5,609 nt of DNA from an uncultured Campylobacter sp. (GTDB lineage: Bacteria > Campylobacterota > Campylobacteria > Campylobacterales > Campylobacteraceae), in the NCBI GenBank assembly GCA_937875715.1, contig CALEHZ010000199.1, positions 1-5,609 of the forward strand, in the 5' to 3' direction. Of this stretch, positions 1 to 4,428 are shown in pieces. Numbering within the stretch: the stretch's first letter is position 1; every line of letters starts with the position of its first letter. A program made the translations under genes and the position numbers. The notes under the pieces were generated by a model. The model did not search any database and was not told the DNA's origin. It was given only the letters and a program-made list of their open reading frames with translations.

Positions 1-6
1 GTAAAA

Positions 7-423
7 ATGAATAAACTTAAATTTTTTACTTTGATCGTGGCTTTGTTTATGCTTGGCTGCGATCAGCCAAATACTCCAAATAGTGTTACAATCGGTGCTT
101 TAAACAAAACTAGTGATGAGGCTGTTTTAGACGAAAATGACAAAAATCAAATAGCAGCTTTTGATAAGGCTTGTGAAGCCGATAAAAACACGCACGCTTG
201 TATGAGCGTGGCAAATATGCTATTTCAGAAAAAACAATACAGCGAGGCTGCAGCTGCATATGATCAAATCTGCTCTGGGCTCCAGCACATTCCAGCTTGC
301 TTGCAGCTAGCAAAGATGTTTGAAGATGGTCTTGGCGTGTCTAAAAATAGTGCTATTGCCAAAGACATTTACGAAAAAGCTTGCTATAGTGGCGATAAGG
401 CGAGCTGCTTGCGCATGAAATAA
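7..423 (+). CDS. Sel1-like repeat lipoprotein with paired cysteines
   Basis: A predicted exported lipoprotein of 138 residues. Residues 1-17 form a lipoprotein signal peptide (Lys-rich start, hydrophobic stretch, MLGC lipobox), with Cys18 as the lipidated residue. Asp19 follows; in E. coli Asp at +2 favours inner-membrane retention, but whether that rule holds here is unknown. After a polar linker (19-48), residues 49-138 contain Sel1-like helical repeats with cysteine pairs Cys56/Cys65, Cys89/Cys98 and Cys126/Cys134. The last repeat has the typical EDGLGVSKN...A...YEKAC pattern. Such regularly paired cysteines are characteristic of the Helicobacter/Campylobacter Hcp-type disulfide-bridged Sel1 proteins, which suggests a periplasmic protein-binding role. 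It is shorter than typical Hcp proteins, with about two to three repeats. The start lies six bases from the window edge, so its ribosome site and any operon partner cannot be seen. No substrate or partner can be assigned. Confidence 0.85.
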   Translation: MNKLKFFTLIVALFMLGCDQPNTPNSVTIGALNKTSDEAVLDENDKNQIAAFDKACEADKNTHACMSVANMLFQKKQYSEAAAAYDQICSGLQHIPACLQLAKMFEDGLGVSKNSAIAKDIYEKACYSGDKASCLRMK

Positions 424-440
424 TCTAGCAAAAAGTTTAA

Positions 441-528
441 AAAATTCACCCACAGAACTAGCTAAGCAAAGTCTGAGTGAAGTAAAAAATTCATCTTTTA
501 GAAAATTCACTAAGCTAGCGAAGTAAAA
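441..528 (+). repeat. Degenerate direct duplication in the 424-613 intergenic region
   Basis: Three short blocks recur in the same order with different spacing: AAAATTCAC (441-449 and 502-510), CTAAGC (462-467 and 510-515) and GAAGTAAAA (479-487 and 520-528). This suggests an old duplicated unit, partly deleted in the second copy. Each unit begins with the AAAATTCA core of the dispersed repeat described elsewhere in this window. No coding potential is convincing here. Confidence 0.4.
496..509 (+). repeat. Dispersed 14-base element, exact copy (TTTTAGAAAATTCA)
   Basis: Exact match to the recurrent element TTTTANAAAATTCA, in the intergenic gap between the Sel1-like lipoprotein and the pseudopilin-like gene. 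A one-mismatch copy lies at 435-448, and a bare AAAATTCA core at 486-493. The core includes AAATTC, which fits RAATTY. Confidence 0.75.
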
Positions 529-530
529 TA

Positions 531-562
531 TTTTATAAAATTCAGCCTTGAATTTTATAAAA
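531..562 (+). repeat. Inverted pair of the 14-base element forming a perfect hairpin
   Basis: TTTTATAAAATTCA (531-544) is followed after a GCCT loop (545-548) by its exact reverse complement (549-562), giving a perfect 14-bp stem. Both arms are full copies of the dispersed element. There is no T-run after the second arm, so it is not a classical intrinsic terminator, although the 3' arm itself contains TTTT. It could end transcription of the upstream lipoprotein gene or act as a protein-binding palindrome. The hairpin geometry is directly visible; its function is inferred. Confidence 0.8.
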
Positions 563-564
563 AA

Positions 565-595
565 TATAATAAACAATACAAAATTTAGCTAAAAT
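565..595 (+). promoter_or_regulatory. Candidate promoter(s) for the pseudopilin-like gene
   Basis: Two -10-like boxes are present: a perfect TATAAT at 565-570, just after the repeat hairpin, and TAAAAT at 590-595 in the context TTTAGCTAAAATT, which is typical of Campylobacter housekeeping promoters. The second would start transcription near 602 and leave a very short leader; the first would give a leader of about 40 bases. No -35 box is evident, as is usual for this group. Which box is used cannot be decided from sequence. Confidence 0.45.
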
Positions 596-616
596 TATGC
601 CAAAAAAGGATAAGTG

Positions 617-1042
617 ATGAAAAAGCGCAGACCAGCACACAAAAGCCTAAGCATAAAAGATGCCATTTTAGGAATCATCGCAGTAGCTTTGGTGGCTCAC
701 TTTGCACCAAAGATTTTTGGAGATGCTAAAGACGAGCTTGTGAGTATGAATGCAGTTTCTGATATGCAAATGGCTTTTAGAAATGTAAAGCAGTTTGCAG
801 TCGCACATAGCGGTAGCATTAAAAAAGACGAAGAAGAGCTTTTTTGGCAGGGCACAGCATTAAATAGCAAGCCTTGGTGGGCTAGCTGCTTTCACCTAGC
901 GCTAAATTCGGCTGATCAAAGCTATATCAAAATCACGCAAAATCAGGCTTTAAAAAACGAAGAAGAGCTCAAAAAATGTAGCGAACTCTACGCAGAACCT
1001 CAAATTCAAAGATGGTTAAAAGACCAAAAAATCTACTTTTAA
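617..1042 (+). CDS. Small membrane-anchored protein, probable derived pseudopilin (type II secretion/competence-like)
   Basis: A protein of 141 residues from ATG 617. AAGGA at 606-610 lies six bases upstream, which favours this ATG over the GTG at 614. It has a basic N-terminus (KKRRPAHK), one hydrophobic helix (about 16-31) and a soluble C-terminal domain. The helix ends in AHFAPKIFGDAKDE, closely resembling the AAVAIPKL...RDDA segment of epsilonproteobacterial pseudopilins. An amphipathic stretch follows (DMQMAFRNVKQFAVAHSG, 49-66), then a Cys91/Cys121 pair flanking a short beta-like region, also a pattern seen in those proteins. The prepilin peptidase site is atypical: KS-LSIKD (9-15) replaces G-FTLIE, keeping an acidic residue (Asp15) at +5 if cleavage follows Ser10. 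Pro31 would then fall at +21 rather than the usual +22. It may be an uncleaved descendant anchored in the inner membrane. The fold assignment is by pattern resemblance only; an unrelated single-pass membrane protein is the alternative. Confidence 0.6.
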   Translation: MKKRRPAHKSLSIKDAILGIIAVALVAHFAPKIFGDAKDELVSMNAVSDMQMAFRNVKQFAVAHSGSIKKDEEELFWQGTALNSKPWWASCFHLALNSADQSYIKITQNQALKNEEELKKCSELYAEPQIQRWLKDQKIYF

Positions 1043-1053
1043 AAAGTAGATTT
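1029..1053 (+). terminator. Hairpin overlapping the stop codon of the pseudopilin-like gene
   Basis: AAATCTACTTTT (1029-1040) and AAAAGTAGATTT (1042-1053) are exact reverse complements around the TAA stop (1040-1042). Physically, the AAATCTAC/GTAGATTT stem (8 bp) with an A/T-rich loop is the most plausible form. Only a short T-stretch (TTTAATTA) follows, so termination may be weak. Confidence 0.45.
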
Positions 1054-1185
1054 AATTAGTGGCGTCACTATAATAACCACCCATTAAATCATCATTTAAT
1101 GAGTAAAATAAAGTAAATTTTTGCTCTTTTTTAATTAAAAAAAATTTACAAAAGTTAAAAATTAAAGATTTAAATCTAAAAATTA

Positions 1186-1274
1186 TTTTAAAAAATTCAC
1201 TTAATTTTGGCTTTAAAAAATTCAAAATATTCAAAAATAAATTTTAAAAATCTGCTATAATTTTAAAAAATTCA
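1186..1274 (+). repeat. Cluster of three tandem-oriented 14-base elements
   Basis: TTTTAAAAAATTCA occurs exactly at 1186-1199 and 1261-1274, and with one change (CTTTAAAAAATTCA) at 1211-1224. All are on the same strand, with starts 25 and 50 bases apart. A fainter relative (TTTTAAAAATC) begins at 1242. The last copy overlaps the 3' base of the -10 box and abuts the ribosome binding site of the small cysteine protein gene, so it would lie around the transcription start and 5' leader. Confidence 0.7.
1253..1261 (+). promoter_or_regulatory. Extended -10 promoter (TGCTATAAT)
   Basis: TGC followed by TATAAT (1256-1261) is a perfect extended -10 element. It would start transcription around 1268 and give a leader of roughly 18 bases carrying AAAGGAG (1274-1280), five bases before ATG 1286. 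There is no recognisable -35 box, only A/T-rich DNA upstream. It is the best-formed promoter in the window and may also serve the downstream cyclase gene. Confidence 0.7.
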
Positions 1275-1285
1275 AAGGAGAAAAA

Positions 1286-1486
1286 ATGAAAAAAATCGTT
1301 TTAGTTGTGCTTATGGCGTTTGGAGCTGTAAGTTTAGCTCTAAGCAAGCAAGAATGTATCAATAAATGTAACAGCTACAAATATGTAGAACAAAGACAAG
1401 AGTGCCTTTTTACGCAATGTGACATCAAAACACCAATTATGGAAGAACAAGAAAAAAAAGATTATTATAAATATCGCAAAGAATAG
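1286..1486 (+). CDS. Small secreted four-cysteine protein
   Basis: A 66-residue protein I do not recognise. Residues 1-20 are a clear Sec signal peptide (MKK, then a hydrophobic core ending ALS), leaving a mature peptide of about 46 residues. The mature part has four cysteines, Cys24, Cys28, Cys40 and Cys45, spaced C-x3-C-x11-C-x4-C. This could form a disulfide-stapled helical hairpin in the oxidising periplasm. The C-terminus (EEQEKKDYYKYRKE) is highly charged. Support for a real gene is strong: a perfect extended -10 box, AAAGGAG five bases before the ATG, and a plausible signal peptide. The coding sequence carries an A8 run (1452-1459) near its 3' end. The cyclase gene starts 54 bases downstream on the same strand with no clear terminator between, so the two may be cotranscribed. 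Function unknown. Confidence 0.8.
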   Translation: MKKIVLVVLMAFGAVSLALSKQECINKCNSYKYVEQRQECLFTQCDIKTPIMEEQEKKDYYKYRKE

Positions 1487-1499
1487 TCTAAAAATAATT

Positions 1500-1505
1500 T
1501 ATAAA
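1500..1505 (+). promoter_or_regulatory. Possible -10 box before the cyclase gene
   Basis: TATAAA at 1500-1505 lies in the 54-base gap and would give a leader of about 29 bases with AAGAG (1531-1535) five bases before ATG 1541. A two-mismatch copy of the dispersed element (GCTTAGAAAATTCA, 1506-1519) sits immediately downstream. Cotranscription from the 1253-1261 promoter is an equally good explanation. Confidence 0.3.
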
Positions 1506-1540
1506 GCTTAGAAAATTCAAATTTAAATAAAAGAGAAAAA

Positions 1541-2344
1541 ATGAAAAAATTACTGCTAGCTGCGCTGTTTTTAGCCTTTAGCTTGGCTGGGGCAGAAGAT
1601 AGCAAAAACGAGGAAATCATCAAAGCCCTAGAAGTCTTACAAAAAGGCAAATGGGTGGATTTAACCCACGCAGTACATGAGGAAATTCCACGCTTTGGCA
1701 CATTTTCAAAACTTCAAAAAAATGAGCTTTATAATGTTAAAAATGATGGCTTTTTTGTGTATAAAAGCACCTTTGTCACGCAGTATGGCACACATATAGA
1801 TGCACCAATTCACTTTGTAGAAAATAAAAGAAGCTTAGAGCAAATTGAGCTAAAAGAGCTTGTTTTGCCGCTTGTAGTGATAAATAAAGAAAAAGAGGTG
1901 GAAAAAAACCCAGATTTTATTCTAAGCAAAAAAGATATTTTAGAGTGGGAAAAAATCAACGGGCAAATCCCAAAGGATAGCTTTGTAGCGTTTGCAAGCG
2001 GCTGGAGCAAAAGATGGGGCAAAATGGATTTTAACAATAAAGACTCTAAAGGTGTGCCGCACACGCCTGGCTGGAGCGTAGAGGCACTTGAATATGTGCT
2101 AAATGAGCGTGGAGCGATGGCTATTGGGCATGAGACATTTAACACCGATGCTAGCAAAGATGAGATAAAAAATAAGTTTTTAGTAGCTGAAAAGTTCGTG
2201 CTAGCGCAGGATAAATACCAGCTTGAACTGCTTAATAATCTTACAAGCTTGCCAGCAAAGGGCGGAATCATCATCATCGGTGTGCCAAAGTTTGCTGGCT
2301 ATCCTGGATTTCCTGTGCGTGCCTTTGCGATAGTTCCGCAGTAG
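1541..2344 (+). CDS. Secreted cyclase-family metal-dependent hydrolase (kynurenine formamidase-like fold)
   Basis: A 267-residue member of the cyclase/KynB-like family (Pfam Cyclase), whose members are metal-dependent hydrolases acting on amide or lactone bonds. Residues 1-18 are a Sec signal peptide with an AGA-ED cleavage site, so the enzyme is probably periplasmic, unlike cytoplasmic KynB. The family start motif VDLTHAV is at 39-45. The metal-site motif reads QYGTHIDAPIHF (81-92): His85, Asp87 and His91 are kept, but Gln81 replaces the first His of the usual HxGTHxDxxxH. A second conserved block, HTPGWSVEAL (174-183) then GHETFNTDA (196-204), supplies His197 and Glu198. From memory, the Q-x-GTH and HET-x-x-TD combination marks a distinct subfamily, so this is probably a natural variant rather than damage. 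The substrate is unknown, and no tryptophan-catabolism neighbours are present. Length is near the family norm and the frame is intact. It ends at a strong hairpin terminator and converges with the LOS operon. Confidence 0.88.
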   Translation: MKKLLLAALFLAFSLAGAEDSKNEEIIKALEVLQKGKWVDLTHAVHEEIPRFGTFSKLQKNELYNVKNDGFFVYKSTFVTQYGTHIDAPIHFVENKRSLEQIELKELVLPLVVINKEKEVEKNPDFILSKKDILEWEKINGQIPKDSFVAFASGWSKRWGKMDFNNKDSKGVPHTPGWSVEALEYVLNERGAMAIGHETFNTDASKDEIKNKFLVAEKFVLAQDKYQLELLNNLTSLPAKGGIIIIGVPKFAGYPGFPVRAFAIVPQ

Positions 2345-2355
2345 GATATTTTAAA

Positions 2356-2393
2356 GCTTTGAATTTTTTAGAAAATTCAAAGCCCAATTTTTT
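2356..2393 (+). terminator. Intrinsic terminator built from an inverted pair of the dispersed element
   Basis: GCTTTGAATTTT (2356-2367) and AAAATTCAAAGC (2372-2383) form a perfect 12-bp stem with a TTAG loop, followed by CC, AA and a T6 run (2388-2393). It lies 12 bases after the cyclase stop codon. The top strand contains an exact copy of the 14-base element (2366-2379), and the opposing arm a one-mismatch copy (2360-2373). Read from the other strand, the stem is followed only by TTTAAAATAT, so termination of the converging LOS operon there would be weaker. Confidence 0.8.
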
Positions 2394-2441
2394 AAGCACT
2401 GGCGATGTTTTCTCGCTTGTTTTAAAATAAAAAATCCTACA

Positions 2442-2459
2442 AGCCTAAAATTTAAGGCT
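2442..2459 (-). terminator. Weak candidate terminator for the LOS operon
   Basis: On the minus strand AGCCT and AGGCT flank an 8-base A/T loop (TAAATTTT), 14 bases beyond the waaF stop. A T6-containing stretch follows only after eight further bases. The stem is only 5 bp, so this is a weak candidate. A one-mismatch copy of the dispersed element (2459-2472, reverse orientation) lies between the stop and this hairpin. Confidence 0.25.
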
Positions 2460-2473
2460 GAATTTTATAAATT

Positions 2474-3412
2474 TCAAAGCTCTTTGAAAAATTCACGCAT
2501 TTTTTCTAGCACAAAATCAGGCTTTAAGTCCTCCATGCACTTATGATGCACCAGCGGACAAACACGCTTCATACACGGCTGGCAAGGCAAATCAAGATGT
2601 AAAATCAAAGCATTTTTTTTATAAAACGGCGCAGTTTCTATAAAATTCGTAGGACCAAAAATGGCAGCTAGTGGCACTTTAAAAGCGCTTGCGATGTGCA
2701 TGGGACCGCTATCGTTTGTGACAAATAAGCTAAGTGCGGCGATATTTTGGGCAAGCTCATTTATGCTGGTTTTAGCACAAAGATTTGTATGTTTTATGCT
2801 ATTTTGGCTCAAAATTGTTGAAATCTGAGCACAGATTTGCTCTTCATTTTTGCTACCAAAGATGATTATATCATATTTATTAGCCAGCTTACTAGCAAGC
2901 GTGGCAAAATACTCGCCGCTCCAGCGCTTAGCACTTCCATAGCTAGCACCTGGATTTATCCCAAGTGTAGGACGGGCGAAATTTAGCGGCAAAAAGTGAA
3001 GTTTTGGCTCTTTTGTTAGCTCTTTTAAGCCAAGATTAATATTTATAAAATTCAAATATTTTTCTACTTGATGAGTGCTATTTTTGTAATATTTAAAGCA
3101 AAATTTTTGCCTTGCCTTTAGACAAAAAAGCAAAAACTTACTAGCAAAATGCGAGCGAAAAGAAAGCGCTATATCAAAGTGCTCTAAAGAGCGTGCTACA
3201 CGCATTAAATTAAGCAAACGAAAGCCTGATTTTTTGCTAGAATCTTTTATAAAATTCACACAATTTGGCTGATTTTTAAAAAGCTCTAAGCAGGTTTTGT
3301 TACCAAAAAGTGTAATTTTTGCATCCAAAAAATTTAGGCTCAAATTCTCTATTGCAGCTGAGCTCATCACGCTATCGCCTAGCCAAGTAGGCAATTCAAT
3401 AAACACCTTCAT
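2474..3412 (-). CDS. waaF: ADP-heptose:LPS heptosyltransferase II
   Basis: A GT9-family enzyme of 312 residues that transfers the second L-glycero-D-manno-heptose from ADP-heptose to the inner core of LPS/LOS on the cytoplasmic face of the inner membrane. Diagnostic segments are LPTWLGDSVMSSAAIENL (7-24, including the family's catalytic-region Asp13), GINPGASYGSAKRW (151-164), TNDSGPMHIA (232-241) with FGPT (252-255), and the WaaF-type cysteine cluster CQPCMKRVCPLVHHKCM (277-293). These distinguish WaaF from WaaC. The start ATG overlaps the upstream stop as ATGA, and no good ribosome site is seen, so translation is probably coupled. In Campylobacter LOS loci waaC and waaF usually flank the variable region, so this gene likely marks one edge of the locus. 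The coding region holds an exact dispersed-element copy (3245-3258) read as VNFIK, variants at 3041-3054 and 2636-2649, and an A8 run (2613-2620, coding strand). Confidence 0.95.
   Translation of the reverse strand: MKVFIELPTWLGDSVMSSAAIENLSLNFLDAKITLFGNKTCLELFKNQPNCVNFIKDSSKKSGFRLLNLMRVARSLEHFDIALSFRSHFASKFLLFCLKARQKFCFKYYKNSTHQVEKYLNFININLGLKELTKEPKLHFLPLNFARPTLGINPGASYGSAKRWSGEYFATLASKLANKYDIIIFGSKNEEQICAQISTILSQNSIKHTNLCAKTSINELAQNIAALSLFVTNDSGPMHIASAFKVPLAAIFGPTNFIETAPFYKKNALILHLDLPCQPCMKRVCPLVHHKCMEDLKPDFVLEKMREFFKEL
3245..3258 (+). repeat. Dispersed 14-base element inside waaF
   Basis: Exact TTTTATAAAATTCA within the waaF coding region. On the coding strand it is read as part of GTG AAT TTT ATA AAA, giving VNFIK (residues 52-56). 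Related copies in the same gene are ATTTATAAAATTCA at 3041-3054 (read as LNFIN) and TTCTATAAAATTCG at 2636-2649 (read as TNFIE). Confidence 0.7.
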
Positions 3413-4428
3413 AAATACGCTCTAATCAGCTCTGCCGTTTCTTTGGCATTATTTTCTAGGCTGAATTTTTTAGATTTTTCTCTATTTTTTAGCGCAATCT
3501 CTTCTAAAAGGCTTGAATTTTCTAAAAGAGTGTTTAAAATTTCGCTTGCGTGCTGGCTACTTTTTGCTACGAAATTTTCATCTATTAGCTCACTTACGCC
3601 ACAGTTTGCGCTAGTAATTACAGCATTTTGATAGCTCATGGCTTCAAGTGGGGCTAATCCAAAAGGCTCATAAGTGGCTAAAAGCACGAAAATATCGCTA
3701 GCTTCAAAGAATTTTTTAGCATCTTGTACACCCACAAAATACGCATTTACACCAAGATTTTTGGCTAGATTTTTATAAAATTCACTTTTTTTATCTTTGC
3801 CCACAAATACCGCATTATAGGGCTTTTTAAGCTCTTTTAGCGCTAAAATAATCTTATCTACACCCTTTCTTTTAAAGCCGCTGCCAACATACAAAATAAG
3901 TGGCAAGGCACTATCGATTTTAAGCTTTTCGCAAAGCTCTTTTTTTGCCCTTATTTTGTCTAAATTTTTAGGAAATTCCACGCCATTATAAAGCACTTTA
4001 ATTTTACTCTCATCCACGCCGTAGCACGATATAATCTGCCTTTTAACCATTTGTGAGATTGCGATTATACATTTTGCATTTTCAAAGCATTTTTTTTCTA
4101 AAAAAGGATGTACAAAATTCAAAGGATTTAAAAACCATAATTTCTTAGTATTTCGGTATATTTTATGAACTCCATCATCTGTTCGCACGATATCAGCGCT
4201 ATCTATGCGTGCTAGGCTAAAATATAGCTCATCACTATGTTTTTGTGCTCTTGCTTGAGCGTTAAAGCGAAGAGCTTTTAGCCACGAAGCACCTTTTTGC
4301 CTGCCTTCGTAGCCACGCACACTGCCGCTAAGTCCAAGCTTTTCAAGGCTTGTTTTAAGCCACTTTAAATAAAGCTCAGCACCGCCGTGAGCGTCTGGAT
4401 TTTCTCTTAAAAATACTAATTTTTTCAT
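3409..4428 (-). CDS. GT4-family glycosyltransferase, WaaG-like LPS/LOS core enzyme
   Basis: A 339-residue retaining glycosyltransferase with the GT-B fold of family GT4, likely adding a hexose to the LOS core from a nucleotide sugar at the cytoplasmic membrane face. The N-terminal domain has the acceptor-side glycine motif HGGAELY (14-20) and RTDDGVHKIY (82-91), reminiscent of WaaG (RfaG). The inter-domain region shows IAISQMVKRQI (122-132) and VLYNGVE (145-151). The C-terminal donor domain carries GSGFKRKGVD (182-191), whose Lys/Arg contacts phosphates in the family, and the E-x7-E motif EPFGLAPLE (254-262). It lies between a WaaL-like gene and waaF, with ATGA overlaps on both sides, so it is translated as part of the LOS operon. 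The donor sugar cannot be read from sequence. Dispersed-element copies occur at 3771-3784 and 3514-3527, and an A8 run at 4090-4097 (coding strand). Confidence 0.88.
   Translation of the reverse strand: MKKLVFLRENPDAHGGAELYLKWLKTSLEKLGLSGSVRGYEGRQKGASWLKALRFNAQARAQKHSDELYFSLARIDSADIVRTDDGVHKIYRNTKKLWFLNPLNFVHPFLEKKCFENAKCIIAISQMVKRQIISCYGVDESKIKVLYNGVEFPKNLDKIRAKKELCEKLKIDSALPLILYVGSGFKRKGVDKIILALKELKKPYNAVFVGKDKKSEFYKNLAKNLGVNAYFVGVQDAKKFFEASDIFVLLATYEPFGLAPLEAMSYQNAVITSANCGVSELIDENFVAKSSQHASEILNTLLENSSLLEEIALKNREKSKKFSLENNAKETAELIRAYL
3514..3527 (-). repeat. Dispersed 14-base element inside the GT4 gene (minus orientation)
   Basis: TTTTAGAAAATTCA read on the minus strand, an exact match. 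It is co-directional with the gene and translated within LLENSS (residues 301-306). The other full copies inside the LOS genes lie opposite to transcription, except the 13-of-14 copy at 4586-4599, so orientation is not fixed. Confidence 0.65.
3771..3784 (+). repeat. Dispersed 14-base element inside the GT4 gene (plus orientation)
   Basis: Exact TTTTATAAAATTCA. On the coding strand it is read as GAA TTT TAT AAA (EFYK, residues 216-219), a different frame from the NFIK reading seen in waaF and the ligase gene. Confidence 0.7.

Larger units (their letters stand above)
1043..1285. other. AT-rich intergenic region with a hairpin, a TATAAT box and repeat copies
   Basis: No convincing gene is seen. 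It holds a TATAAT at 1069-1074, then a perfect 8-bp hairpin (CATTAAAT 1082-1089, loop CATC, ATTTAATG 1094-1101), then very A/T-rich DNA with three copies of the dispersed element and the promoter of the next gene. A small RNA starting near 1080 is possible but unsupported beyond the -10-like box. The reverse strand contains an open frame (1234 to 1052, TTG start) whose last residues look protein-like, but its body is low-complexity Phe/Lys/Ile. Confidence 0.5.

Noticed and set aside
435..562. CRISPR array suggested by repeated AAAATTCA units
   Set aside because: Units are 14 bases or shorter, unevenly spaced and present genome-style in genes too; there are no uniform repeats or spacers and no cas genes.
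307..576. Minus-strand 89-residue reading frame
   Set aside because: It overlaps the end of the lipoprotein gene and translates the repeat-rich intergenic DNA into Phe/Leu/Lys-rich text; no ribosome site and no family resemblance.
614..616. GTG as start of the pseudopilin-like gene
   Set aside because: It is only three bases from AAGGA; the adjacent ATG at 617 has the normal six-base spacing.
1069..1101. Small RNA gene starting from TATAAT 1069-1074
   Set aside because: Only a -10-like box and one short hairpin support it; no terminator or recognisable RNA family is present.
1052..1234. Minus-strand 60-residue reading frame as a gene
   Set aside because: TTG start without a ribosome site and a low-complexity body made from the dispersed repeats; only its tail looks protein-like, noted as a weak finding.
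1810..2277. Minus-strand 155-residue reading frame
   Set aside because: It lies wholly inside the well-supported cyclase gene on the opposite strand; Ser/Leu/Phe-rich shadow.
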